64,000 nt of DNA. It comes from Zygnema circumcarinatum. Its lineage: Eukaryota > Streptophyta > Zygnematophyceae > Zygnematales > Zygnemataceae. Below, in pieces: positions 13,897-34,300 of the stretch. Under the pieces are notes generated by a model. It was not told the origin of the DNA, ran no database searches, and saw only the letters and a list, made by a program, of their open reading frames with translations. The position numbers were made by a program, and so were the translations under genes. Every line of letters begins with the position of its first letter. Positions within the stretch are counted from its first letter, which is position 1. The DNA is taken from assembly GCA_037447605.1 (NCBI GenBank), contig CM074806.1, positions 111,417-175,416 on the forward strand, read 5' to 3'.

Positions 13897-14955
13897 GGTT
13901 CAGGGCCAAGAGAGGAGGAAGAGAGGAGGAGGGCGGGGAAGGGAGGAGTGAGAGAAACGGGGTAAGGTTGAGAGGGAGACTGAGAATGGGGAGGGAGGGG
14001 GGGAGAGACAAGGGAGAGAGGAAATGGGAGGGAGAAAGGGAGAGGGGGAACAAAGGGACAGAGTGGAAGCCATAGGGACACCAGAGGGATGGGAAAGAAG
14101 AAGGGCGTATGTTTCCTGCCATGCTTTAATCTTCCAATGCCCAAAAAGTCATGCTGCAGTCATGCAGCAGTCTTCCACTCCTAGTCCACTTCATTGCTCC
14201 CACAAGCATTGCTCCATTGCTCAGTAGTCACCATTGTGGCAGCATCGAAAAATTGCAAAAGGTCATAAAGGCAGGGCGCAAAAGTTCACCAATTTCATTT
14301 TTTGTCATAAGCTCAAAAGTATATTAACGTAATCAAAACCGTGCGTTCAAAGCAATTTTGAAGCAGGAATTAACACAAGTATATACCAACTTACTCATTA
14401 CTCTACTTTCTACGAGAAATCCCGCCAGCTACGATTTTTTTTGATTAATCTGTTTCGTTAAGTCCGCATAGGCTGTCGATGGCAGTTTGGCCTAATCTAA
14501 ATTTTGCCGAAATTCCCACGTAAGTGGTTTCAGTCCCACGTTCAGTTTTTTCCACATGAGAAAAAATCCACGTGTGATTCTGACTGCACAAAGGACAGCC
14601 TAATCCGGGGAGGACAAAAAGTATGAGAAATAGAACCTGCCCTTTCTCTAATAAATTTATCATATTCTATCTGAGACGAAATCACCATCCTCGCAGCCTG
14701 CGAGCGTTCAATGACTTCCGCCTCCGCTCCGTTCCCTGCAAAATTTCTTGCAGCCGGGAACGCATGAAGCATTCTTATTATGGCCACATCTTTGTCGTTC
14801 TGAAGCGCCCTCCGCCTCAAGGCGCACCATAATCCTTCTGCTCCCCCCGTGCCCTCCATAGCACCTCCATTTCCAGCGTGACCCCCTGAGGTCAATCCGA
14901 GGCTAGGCAGCCGCGCCCATTCATTCATTCCCCAGCACGTGCGAGCAATCCCTCC
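13897..14955. other. intergenic region between convergent EYA and STIG1 genes
   Basis: Begins with about 200 bp of GA-rich sequence that is probably EYA 3' UTR, then becomes AT-rich. No reading frame with family features was found on either strand. Confidence 0.5.
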
Positions 14956-16310
<1,355 letters not shown>

Positions 16311-18026
16311 GAGAGAGGGTGAGGAAGAGAGGGGGGGGAAGGGAGAGAGAGATATAGGAAGATGGGAAGGATCAAGAGTTTAGAGGGGTGATAGGGGAGG
16401 GAAGGAGGATTAAGAGGAAAAGCTCTGAGAGTAAAACGGAAGTTGCAGCAGTTGAGAGAAAATAGAAGGAATATGGAGGGAAGAAATTGGAAGTTAGGGA
16501 GGGATGGAGTGCGCTGTCAAGTCGGAGACAGAAGGGTGGTAGCTTGGAGCAGAAATGAGGAGAGAGAGACAGAGAGAGTTAGAGGGAGCGAGAGGGGGAA
16601 AGAGGGAGAGGGGGAGAGAGAGAGGGGGAGAGAGAGGGAGAGCGAGAGAGAGAGGGCGAGAGAGAGAGTGAGAGGGAGAGAGTGAAGTAGCGGAGAGCGA
16701 GCGGTTGCCTGCGCTTTAGCCCGCGTCCGCGCGTCCTCGCTTCGGGAGGTCGCCGCGCGGCCGCCGACATTCCGCCGCGCGCGACCGACACCAGGCGGCG
16801 GGGGCGCACGTGCGGGGGCGCGCGGCGGTTGGCGGCAGCCACGTTGGCTGCCGCGCCGGGGGACGCTGCCTACGTGGCGCAATGCGGTGACGCCACGTGG
16901 AGGAGTTGCGTACGGACGGACACGCGCGGTGAGTTGACATTTCGCGGGATCGAGGCCGGCGGTGGGATGCGCGCACGTGTAGTGGGGAGCGCCGATTGGC
17001 GGATGGCAGGGGGGGAGGACGGCTGAAGGAATTATTGTCGGTCCCGGTTGTGGGAGGCTCCATGGGCGGGCATAGCCATGGCCATGCCATGCCATGCCAT
17101 GCCTCACTGCATGCATGGCCATGGCCGGATGCCGACTGCGGATGTGGCCTTTCTCGCACACATGATTGTGGGCATGGAGGGCGCAGCCTCCACTGCATGC
17201 ATGCATGCATGGCTGTGACACGACTCCATCGGGCAGCGTCTGACTTTCAGTTTATATTGTTCGTCGGAAACCATATTTAGGGCTTTGGGCAACGATTCGT
17301 AGATTGGTGGATACAAAGATGTGCATTTAACACTGAGCGTGGGTACATTCACTGCATTCAGAGCTACAACATTAGAAATTTCAAACACGTTCTGTCTGAC
17401 CTCTGCACGCACACACCGTGTTGCACTGTTCTGTGAAATCCGTTTCAGAATCAACTTTAAATCGTCCTCTGCAAACTTTGGAAACTGGAAAACTTGGCAA
17501 ACCGACGAAGCCTGCGCTAGGCTGATCCTCACACTCAATTGCTTCCCTTCATTGATTTGCTCACAGTTCGGCTCCCAACATCATTTATTTTGGAGGGTAT
17601 TTCGGCCGACCACAGGTCAGGCAGGAACCATCGACATTCCCCAATCAATTATTCAATCGGTTTGTTTCGGCTTTTGATCAGGAAGCTCTCAGGCCCTAAT
17701 AGCCCTCGAAACCCTAAAGCCTTGAAATCTCAAGCCAATCCGCAAAACCCCAACTGCGGACCATTCTATTGCCACAAACTACACCACGAGGAGGCAGACT
17801 CCCTCCCGCCTATCCGCCACCTCCTCCAACACTCCATGCACTCAACCTTCCTTCCTGAAACAATATCGACATATGTGAGTTGTGGCTAAATTAAGTCAAA
17901 GAAACTATGGTAGAGAGAGAGAGTGGTGGAAAGTAGTGCAGGGAGAGGGAAGGGAGATAGAAAGGGGGAGAGCTGGAGGGAGGGGGAAGGGAGGAGAGGG
18001 GAGGGAAGAGGGCACTGTCCAGTCCA
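16311..18026. other. intergenic region with GA-rich and CATG-repeat tracts
   Basis: Contains imperfect GA repeats (16557-16690), a GC-rich block with CACGTG sites (16740-16990), tandem ATGCC/GCATGC tracts (17079-17105 and 17195-17210), then AT-rich sequence. The left part is the likely promoter of the STIG1-domain gene and the right part the 3' flank of the NDR kinase. No supportable gene. Confidence 0.5.
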
Positions 18027-24225
<6,199 letters not shown>

Positions 24226-26129
24226 AAGGAGGGAGGCGGGGAGAAAGTGGAAAGAGAGGGGAAGGGAGAAAAGAGAGAAGCGAGAGAAGGAGAGAGGAGA
24301 GAAGCGAAGCAAAGGAGAAGAAGACGGAAATCAAGCGCTGCCCGTCCCTCCCTGGACCCCCTCTCTGCTTTCATGCACTCTTCCTCTGCAGGCACCTAAC
24401 CCTAACCCTAATCGGCGCCAGGCTCTTTGCCAGTGCGAAACCTTAACCATTCCTCTAACGTCAGCGCCACCTCCACCATCCACTGACAGTCTGCCACCCT
24501 CTCAGAACTATCTACGCGGCAACACTATCTCCGGCATCACCTCAACCAGCGGTGAAATAATCGTGAGGAGCAGATGCAGGAGCAGAATCAGGGGAAGCAG
24601 CAGAAGGACGAGCAATAAATAGCACGAGAACGAGGAGGAGGAGGAGGAGAAAGAGAATAAGCAGCAACAGCTCCTCCTAAGCAGAGGCCGCCATGGCGGC
24701 GTGCCGAGCCCCACAACCCGCCTCTTCCCCGGCAAAGAGAGAGGGGACGACTGGCGAGGGGCTGGCAGCAGGCACAGCCATGGCCGCATGCACGCGGCGG
24801 GCAGGAGGGGGCGAGGGAGGGAGGGAGGCGCGCACCCCCGCGGTGGAGCTCCGGGCGGCCGTCACGCCCGTCACGCCCTCCGCACGTGCGAAGCGGCGCT
24901 CTCAGCGCTCGGGGGAGGGAGCGGGCGGACAAGACACCGCCCGCGCGTTATTGCGCGCCCGCCCGCCCGCCCGCCCGCGCCTGTTGGCGCCACCTGCCCC
25001 GGGACGAGGGGTTCAGCCGCAGTTCCGTGCAGCGTTTGACGGGTTTTTTGACATAGAATGCGACAGTATCACAAGAAACGCGGCATAGAACCATCGTATC
25101 CATGTAATTTTGGTAGTTAAACACCTGAGTAACAAGAAGCTGTGAGCAGCGGCGCCACAGGACCATAGAACTGCGTCACATGGAGCGCCACGGGGAAAGC
25201 GACGCGCCCTGCCGACGTCCAAAGGAATGTCGGTGTGAAGAATGGCGGGGACCGTCGCCGATTGGGGCCGTACCGGTCGTACACCCAGTAGTGTACGGAG
25301 GGGACGTCCGCGAGGTGGGCAAGTTGGTGGCAGAATCGCCGACAGGCGGCGGATGGAGATCTTGACCTAAGGGGACGGGGATTAGTCGGCAAAAACGACA
25401 AGATCCATTACCGTTGAGGTGGTTCAGGAGCTGAACTTGGGTCTATCCTAAAGTTGCTCGAAATCTGGCAAGCCAGATCAACACGGAATCTGTTGATTCG
25501 ATGGATCGGACCTGAGCGGCTGGATTGGTATTCTAAAAGCGGGTTGAACCGATCCACTCGAGTTCAGACGAGCGTCAAGAGGAAATATCAGCCGATTACT
25601 GTAGGGTGCCGTCAGAGGGTGACTGGTTCAACCGTCGAAGAGTGGACCCAGCCCTCGGAAGCTGGAACCCACCTGAACCCATATTGCGGCCCGGCGGTCG
25701 GTGGATCGCAGAACTGTTCACGGCCAGCGGTTGTCGGTTCCGGGCCGCGGTTTTGACTTTGATGTCGCGACGTCCGGATTGGCTCAAACCTTTTACCAGC
25801 ACTTGCCGCCATAGGATGGAGCGAAAATATTTTCACCTTGAGGTGACCAGATGCTGCTTGGCATCATTACTTCTTTAAACGCCCTTGTCTGTTTGTGGTT
25901 CCGTACAACATAGGACTCCTTTTTTGTCCGTACTATGACGCTGGTGTATTCGTACAATATCTGGGAATCTTCATCTGTACGAACTACGGCTGTCGACGGC
26001 AGTTAGACGGCAGACCTAGCCGTCGGTGCCGTACGGCGGGATGGGGCAGTTAGGGCGAAGGGCCGGCGCCCCTCCGTGGAAGGTCACTGGGGGGGGGGGA
26101 AAGGGTTCCGGCGGAGAGACGGTGCCGCC
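24226..26129. other. divergent intergenic region between NDR kinase and MED17
   Basis: Holds CT/GA-rich sequence and a CCTAACCCTAACCCTAA stretch (24396-24412), a GC-rich block (24690-25030) with no recognisable protein, then GTAC motifs at 25270, 25279, 25293, 25903, 25930, 25952, 25977 and 26031 before the MED17 start. Open frames in the GC-rich block lack family features and may be NDR leader or promoter. Confidence 0.4.
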
Positions 26130-27923
26130 ATGGCGGGGGAGGCGGCGGAGGAAGGGGCCATGGCAGAGGCCGAAGCGCCGCCGCCTAAGCGGCTGAAAGT
26201 GACGCTGGATTCGCTCCACATTCGACGCATCCGGAGCATGGATGAGGCGGGACATGAAGAGATAGCAGAGTGAGCTCCCCTATTTCTCGTTTCCTCTCCC
26301 CCCCCCCTCCCCCTCCCCGTCACTTGATTCCTGCAGTTATTTATTTTAGTTTTCCTTTCTTTCTCCTCTTTAATCCGTTTTTTCTCTCTCTGCTCTGTAC
26401 CCCTTACCTCCTCCCAACCCCTCGCTCCCTCCCTCCCTCCCTCTCTCCAGAGAGCCTCCCCCCGACCAGAAGCTCCTGGGGCTCCTCTCCCGCATCGACT
26501 TCCGGCAGCCCGCCCGCCCTGAGGCCCCTCAGGGCGAGAGGCGGCGAGAGGAGAAGGCGGCGGAATGGCCGTGGCAGGCGGCCATGGAGCAGCTGCAGCT
26601 CGCGCAGGAGGAGCTCCGCGTCGTTCTCGACCTCGTGGCCAGCGTGGAGAGCGGCGAGCACGTGAGCATCCTCAACGTGGGCAGGGCCAAGCTCGCGCCC
26701 GCAGAGCTGGTCTCCAACTTGGCGCAGCAGGTGGCGGTCAAGCAGAGAGAGTGCCAGGTATGAGATCTCGATGGTTCTTTTTTCCATGTTTTATACTGCT
26801 TTATGATGTTGTATTTCCGAGTCCTAACTCCAACCTCAACCCTGACGTTCACACGAACCCTAATCCTCATCCTAACCGTAACTCTAACCCTAATCTTAAC
26901 CTTAACCTGAACCTTAGCCTTAACCCTGACAGTAACGCTTTCCCTAACCTAACCAGCCCTTACTCTATCCTTGAACCTAACCCGAAAATCAATCCAAATG
27001 TAAGTCAAGCCGTAATCCTGGTTTTTTAACGTAACCAGGATACGTTAACAATCGATAACCTTAACGCTTACCCTTAACCTATCCCAATGATAGTTTTATC
27101 CTGATTTTTTGCCTGACTACTAACCTTTGCCCTAATCCTAACTAACCTTGACCTTATGCCCAACCCCAAGCCTACTTTTTAAACTTAACCCTGGCACAAG
27201 CAAACCCGAATCTTCACTTTATTCTATTTGGCGTTGACCCCAAGCCACCATGTCTGGATTTCTTCTGTAATCCTAACCCTAACCCTAACCCTAACCCTAA
27301 CCCTAACCCTAACCCTAATCGTAAGCTGAACACTAACCTCACCCCTATTTCTGAGCCTACTTTTAGCTTCCAACTGCCTTTTGGCTCTTTCCTTAACTTC
27401 CAACTGTATCCATTACGACAGCTTGTAATTTGTTCTTCACTCGAAACAGCTTCGCCCTGTTTGTACGCAAATCCCTAGACCTAGTCCCTGAGAAGTGAAT
27501 GTAGAAAATATCGTGTGGCAGAGTGTTGGTAAGGACCTTAAAAAGTCAGCGGCTGCGATGAGTCGACACCTGGCAAGCAGCGGAAGGTTCTACAGTGGCC
27601 TGTTGAGGTGAGGAGGCATCCCCATTTGCTTCTTTTGAGAACTCAGAATGGTGCCACAATCGAAAAGGAGAATGGCAATACCCAAAATCAAATGCAGGAT
27701 TAATATCTTAGTGCAAACTTTCTTCTTTAAAATCTAAAATGACTTCACCTCGTTGATTCTCTCCTCTCCGTGCAATACAGCTCTGATGACTGCAAGCCGC
27801 ACAATTCGTTAAATCACTGGCACAACCTGAAGTCAACCAAAACAGAATCTGCAATAGCTTCGAGTTTGGACTTGGCTTGGGATTTGCGCTCTCGCCTTCT
27901 CTCGCTCTCTCTGCCCTTCCAGA

Positions 27924-28016
<93 letters not shown>

Positions 28017-30650
28017 ACAACCCCTGCTGAGTCGCTGAAGGAGTGCCACGTGGCAGCCTGCAGAAGCACTGGAAGATACGGCGGCATCGTCCAGCTGGCG
28101 GAGCTGCAGCGGCCGAAACTGCCGGATTCACCGTTGATCTCACTCTCCCAGCCTCATCGGACGGCCCAATTATGCCAACGGCTCGGACAGCTGGCCTGCT
28201 TTCACTGGCACTTGAGCAAGACAAATCAGAGGCTCTTTCCACGCAGCTTCCGCCGCGGCAACCAATTAGGAGGCTCCAAGTGGACCTGATGGGAGTGGAG
28301 CAGGGAGTGGAGGGAGCGATAATCACTCCCAGAAAGATAAAAAAGCGGGGAAGTGATGGGAATGCAAAGCAAAAATCTGAGACCCAATCCGGAGAGGGGG
28401 ATAAGAATAATGATGGGGGGAAAGCGGATTGCCGTACGGAAGGGCTTGAGGGAGCGCATTTATTGCTGCAGCAAGTGCAAGGAGCCCTTCTGGATGAGCA
28501 GGTACACATGTCTCTCTCGTAGGCTCTAAACTCACTCAATTCATTTGACCTGAAAATTACAGAAATGGCCAGAAAGGCCAACTTTCAATTTCTGGAAAGT
28601 GTTCTTCTCTGCGTGAATCACGTTCTGTCGGGTCTTTCCGACTTTAGACCGTTATTTTCTCGAACTGCTTTTGGGTGGTCTCTTACTGGGTTGTTTGTTG
28701 TTTCTGGACCAAACTGAAAGATTGTTGCTCTCTCCGTTTCAGGTATTTGATGCTCTCGAGAAAGAAGTTCTCACACCCTCTCCCGCCCTGCCACCTGTCG
28801 TGGGGATGGGAGACTCCCACCTTGATATCAGTGCCGGCCATGGCTGCACTCTGCGGATTCAGCTTGTACAGGAACCCCCTTCCTCACTGCGACCTAAACA
28901 TGTAAACCCTAAAACTTCGAAAACTGTCAAGCTCAAAGTCTCGAACTTGGAGGCAGAAGGTGTGGAGACGAAGGTTGCAACTGTGCCTCCTTCCGTTCAG
29001 TCGACGGAGAAAATTGAAGAAAATGGAAGCGCAGAAGTAGGGACTGACGGAGAAGAGGGAGAGGAGGAGGTGCGGCAGCCCTTGGACGTTTTTGTGAGAC
29101 AAGCATATTTGAGGAGTATGTGGGGGCAGAGCGGTGGGTATTGGGGGATAGTTGAGGTTGGAGGGAGAGGAGGAGGTGGGGGTGGAAGAGGGGGAGAGAA
29201 GGGAGGGAGGGGGGCGGAGAGAGAGAGGAGGACGGGAGGTAGGGGAGGTGAAGGTGGCGAGGCTGTTAAGAGAGAGGGAATGCTACGACAGCTTCTCCCG
29301 GTGGCAGCACATCGAGCATTTCGAGCTTCAGTAATGACTGCCTTAGAAAAGCTGGTGAGTGTGCGTTTAGTATTGTTGTAGAAGTGAATGAGAGAAAAGT
29401 AGCGGGAATGGATGAGGGAGCAGGGAAAGGGGTGAAGGGGATGAGGAATGAGGAGGAACGGAGAAAGGGGCGAGAGGGAAGAGGGGAGAGGGGAGAGCGA
29501 CTAGGGTAGGGAAGAGAGGAGAAGCACAAACGGGAGTCAGTTGAGAGATCTGTACACTTTTTCCTACGTTTCTTTGCTTTTGCTGACCCTTCATTTTATC
29601 ACGTGGCAGGTAAGGGGCATACCCCACCTTCATTTGCGCACTCGGCTTACATGGCAGCCCCATATGTCAGCTTGGGACCTTTTTCTATCGCTGCCCGACC
29701 TATCTCCGGGGGTTACTCAACCAAGCCGGGCAGCAGGGTCAGAAAAACGGTTGTTTCAATGCACGGTTGTAGTAAGGGTGAACGAAGTTTCCATAGAAGC
29801 CATGGAGGGCGCCATCCCCCTCTCTGATGCTTTAGCCGGAAAGAAGTCTTCGGCTTTAAATATGGAGGAGGGCTTTCCGAGGAGAACTGGAGCTATAACT
29901 GTCCTTCAAATGGAAACTTTAATCTTCCATCAGGTAAGAGAGAAAGTAACTAGAACACGAACGAAAGTTATAAAGCCTTACGTTTCAAAAACCCTAAAGT
30001 GGAAATGAGACAGGGAGAGAGGGGGACAGAGAGCGATACAGCGGGAGAGGGAAAGGGAAAGGGATAGGGAGAGGCAGAGGACGAGGGAGATGGGGAAGGG
30101 GAGGGAGTGGGGATAGGAGATAGGAGAGAGGAGAGGGAGATGGGAGGGGTAGGGGGTGGGAGAGGGGATAGCGGAGAGGGGAGGGGAGAGGCGGGGGGGA
30201 AAGGGGGAAGGGGAGTGGGAGAGAGGAGTGAGGGAGCGGAGTGCCAAGGAGAGAGATGCGTGTTTGGACTGAACTCTAGTTGTTGGAGTGGGGAGCCAGG
30301 TGGCGATTCAGATGGTGATAGCTGTCCACCAAGAGGCGACTTTTTTGGGACTGAATTCGACATCAGAAATGTTGACGGTGACGATCAAAGGAATAGAGAA
30401 TAAAGTGGAGCTGACAGCAGGGCTAAGTTTGAAAGAAAACTTGATTTTGTGGTCAGTAAAGGGAAGCGGAGAGTTCACAGGGAGAAAGGTTTTGGAGTCT
30501 GGCGGGGAACAGCAAGGAAATGACAAAGGGGAGGAACCGTGGGAGCGGGTTTTGGGTGTCTTGAGTTGGGCTGACTTGAGGGGCCTCCTGCTCGATCTGC
30601 TTGTTGGCAACAAGGGCTTCCCTACTGCTGTGACGCAAGAAAAAACATAA
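26130..30650 (+). CDS. MED17: Mediator complex head subunit 17 (MED17)
   Basis: Core head subunit linking transcription factors to RNA polymerase II. Exons: 26130-26269, 26451-26757, 27522-27607, 28057-28501, 28743-29354, 29610-29933 and 30300-30650; about 754 residues if exon 5 is unbroken. Plant MED17 signatures appear in order: PPPKRLKVTLDSL near the start, LLSRIDF, EEKAAEWPWQAAMEQLQLAQ, VGKDLKKSAAAMSRHLASSG, LQKHWKIRRHR, FTVDLTLP, LLQQVQGALLDEQVFDALEKE, MLRQLLPVAAHRAFRASVM, LTWQPHMSAWDLFLSLP and QVAIQMVIAVHQEATFLGL. Part of exon 5 (about 29115-29245) encodes a Gly/Arg/Glu-rich stretch. It may be a low-complexity insert, or an intron with donor GTATGT at 29120 and an acceptor near 29245 that also keeps frame. 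Intron 2 carries telomere-like repeats and intron 3 a GA microsatellite. Confidence 0.88.
26815..27330. repeat. telomere-like CCCTAA repeats in MED17 intron 2
   Basis: Degenerate CCTAAC/CTTAAC units over about 500 bp, with a perfect (CCCTAA)n core at about 27273-27318. The unit is the 6-bp TTAGGG type on the other strand, not the 7-bp TTTAGGG common in plants. Confidence 0.9.
27929..28013. repeat. (GA)n microsatellite in MED17 intron 3
   Basis: About 85 bp of uninterrupted GA ending about 43 bases before the exon 4 acceptor. Confidence 0.96.
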
Positions 30651-31367
30651 ATGGAAGGCTCAGGGTGAAAGTCCAACACCTTTGAACTGATTTTGATAAC
30701 ATGCAAGCAACATGGTCATTTGCCAAGCTTAATTAATTTTTTTTTTTCTTTCCTTCGTATTGACAGCTGTGAAGGTACGCTTTCACATTTTCAGAGATGG
30801 ATCCACTTCTGAAACAAAGGAATGCGGAATGCCACACTAAAACGGACCGAACGGCCAATCTGAGACTTTTTCTTTCGCCTCGATCACTGCCGGCCCATCC
30901 CTGCGCCCAAAATAAACAAATTATCAGCAGAATTAATACAAACGAACAAATCATTCTTCAAAAACTAACTCTGCGCACTTGGAGACCATCCTCAAACTTC
31001 CGTCACATTTCTAGGCACCCACCGAAGCCGCAACTCTGCCCCTCGCAACAACAGGCTCGTAAAGGGTTCGATGTAGAGAGTAAAGCCAACCGAATTCCCC
31101 CGAGAGGAATCCCAACAGAGCGAGGTGAAGTGGACTGAAGGTGAAGGCGGCCCCTCACCTTCATCGGTTACCTTCTAAGCTGCTTCAATCTGCGAGAATA
31201 CTCCTCCACCTGCCACCTGCCAACGGAAGTAGGGAAGGAAGCTGTCATGTATGGCTCGCCGTTCCTGGGTGGGTTAGGTTCATCATCTCCCCCCCCTCCT
31301 TTCGGTCTCTCTCTCTCAACCACTCCCCCCCTCCCCCACTCTCACTCTCTCGCCCTCCTGAAGTCCC
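30651..31367. other. intergenic region between convergent MED17 and Trm5 genes
   Basis: Contains a poly-T run (30736-30748) and pyrimidine-rich DNA (31280-31350). No reading frame with recognisable features; both 3' UTRs are expected here. Confidence 0.5.
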
Positions 31368-34300
31368 CTAAACTGCCCACCTTTTCTCAGCTGTATCCTC
31401 CTCTCCTTCCTTTTTGCATACATCGGTCGATCCGTTATCTCCTTCATCAAACGCCACAGCTTCCGGCAGTCTAAAACTGATACATAACATAATCTGCAAA
31501 CAAAACAGCTCCGCCTTGCGCTGACATCAATACAACGTACAGGAAAAAAAAAAAGAAAAAAAATCAGACTTTGCAGTACCCCATGTGAACATGTCAATGC
31601 ACAGAGGCAAACGACCGTCAATGCTTAAATTCATAAATTTTTAATGAGTTTCCTTGTAGGAAAGAAACAAAGAGAAGTGCACCTTGTTGGGAGCTACGTT
31701 TCGAACGGTCCAAACTGTGGGTCTCTCTATTGATCCCCCAAGGGCCTTTTCTGCACGCTGGAAAATCCCGAAGGGAAGCAATGCCAAATTTTTGAATTCA
31801 GAAACATTGGAGAAGTTAGGATATAAGCTTCTTCAGCATATCGTCAACGTTGGCGTTTTTAACTTTTTCAAGTCCTCAATAAAGGGACTTTCCAGCCTCC
31901 CTTTCACCTAGAACATTTCAACATTGCTCTTGAAACGAAGAGTACTCCTTAAACACGAAACAACAGGCTTTTGAAATATTTAAAAATCTCACTTCCATGA
32001 AAACTGACCTTGATGACATCTTCCGTGGTTTCGTTTGACTTTGCAAAACAGTAACAGTGGATCCATGGAAGTTCTCCGTTCCAGTGTTGTCGCGATAGCA
32101 GACCCTTGAACACATCTGTGCTCGCAAACAGCCGACGAGACATAACACCTTTCAGTTACGTACAACCGACATAGAAACCACAAAACCATTTTCAAATTTC
32201 AAAAGTGCATAAGCGAACTCTTTCAGTTTCCTAGTCTACTGTTCTCGATTCTGCGTTGCATGGAAAGTTTAGGGCGGCAGAGTTCAGAGGCGAACCCAAA
32301 AACTCAATAGCGCATGCCGGAAGGTTCATCACTGCGTGATCAAAATGTCGCCACGGAGGATCTGCCTCCTTGACTTCCTTGACTTCCTTGACTGCAGTTC
32401 CATGTCGTTGTCGAGATTTCTTTCCGTTCCGTTTACTGCCTCCCTCTGTGCTCACGCTTGTGGCTGAACGGTCAACGGTCCCGTTCTGTGTTGCACCTTG
32501 GCTCCCTCCCTCTCCTCCCTCCGCTACCGTTTTCTCTCCCTCGCCCTCCCCACTCTCTCCTCCGCCTCCCTCCAATCCCAGCCCTACTCCCACACTCTCC
32601 TCTCCTTGCTCTCCCTCTCTTCCTCCTCCACCTTCCTCTACCTCCACTCTCACTCCCACTGCCTGCCCCCTTCTCTCGCCTCCCTTCCCCTCCTCCCCTC
32701 TACCTCCACTCTCGTCCACTCCCTCTCCCTCCTCCTTCTGACGTGAAGTAGTGGGCGCTGAAGTCACATGCCGCATGAAGTCCCGCGCATCCATCACATG
32801 AGCATGTATCCGTTCCGTTACACGATTCAGTTTCGCGTTTACATGAAGGTATCGAATGCTCTCTGGATTCAAATCATTTGCATGCACTATGCAGCCGGCC
32901 ATTGCTGCCGGAATTGCGAAAGGTCCAATTCCTGAAAACATGTCACAGATGATCGAATTGCTTTTGAACTGACCCACGAGCCGCTTGTGCTCGTTTTCCA
33001 GACGAGAATTCCAGTACACTTTTCCGTAATCGAGTCGGAAAAGGGCTCCATGCTGCTTAACTTCAGTTTCTAGGGAGGGGTCGCCAGCCAATAGCTCGAG
33101 GTCGGGAACACGGAAATCATTCTCTATGCTGCCCACTTTGTTAACTATGGTTCGGATTCGAGGAGAGTTTTTCTGCCCCCAAATCCCGGTCAAGTATGAA
33201 TTTCACCGTCGTAAAGGATATCTCAAAAAAGCTTTTCTGTGACTTCAAACCAAATACCATTTAAAAAAAAAGAGAGAGAAACCCTAAAAAAAAAAAAGGG
33301 AAACGGTCTCCCATTTTGAAAGTATGTACTTGATAGTGAGAAGAAGAGCTTTTGGGGGTTGAGAGGGAGGACAAAAGCACCTCTAAGAGGACTTGTCCAA
33401 TTACGGATTTGAACGGAAGCTGTTCGTCGCGCAGATTGAGATGAGCCACGTGGCCTGCACACCAGGCATGTCCTGACTCTTAAAATGTTTGATTTCTAGG
33501 GTAAAACGATTTGAAATGTAGAGACAACTCCTGATAGATAAGGAAGGAAAAGCAAAAAGGATGAAAGAATAGAGGAGAAGAAGCCAAAATTCGCTGTCGA
33601 TTTTTCCAGGTTTGATGATTCCGTGGTTTCTTAAGAGACTTTAGTTGAAGACAAGGGTATCCTCCTTCTCCTCCTCCTCCTCCCCCTCACCTATCGTTTC
33701 AAAGGAAGTCGGAACTTCCACTTCCGGAGGGAGAAGCTCCCTCAGCACCTCGTCTGCAGGCCGAGCACCGCCGCCTCAGAAAACCCTAAAAAGTGAAAAG
33801 CACTAAACCCCTGAGGTCCTAATCATAACCACGAGTTTGCTTAGAAGCCATTGCTTTGTTCAACTGGTTTGAGGGATCTCAAACGCAACTCGGCTCTCGT
33901 CCTGCTTCGAACCAAGTCTTTTCCACATTAAACGGAAAACAGAACGGAACAGACGAGAAGGTGCACCTGCCGACCAGTAGGAGTAGTCCAACCGAAGGGT
34001 GTACGAAACCACATGGAAATGGCCTCTCTCTTGAAGCGCTTCTCTTTTGGCTTCGGGAATGTTGGAAAGCTCTGTGCATTTTTGAAACAAACTATTGAAA
34101 TTTCGAAATGCACGGTCACTGTACAAATACAAATACAAATATCTCAAGCAAAGCCCTGGGAATCCGAAGAGCAGTGAGAAGCTGTAAACCCTGAACCACC
34201 CCCCCCCCAAACCTGTTCAGTCTCTCACTGCGAAGTGCAGGAGGGCTCCATGCGCGTGCAGTAGAACTGACCGTCGTCCGTGACGGAGGGGCAGAGCAGC

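Noticed and set aside
24693-25088. 131-codon Ala/Arg-rich frame in the NDR-MED17 spacer
   Set aside because: Composition reflects CpG-rich DNA and the opposite strand is equally open; no conserved segment.
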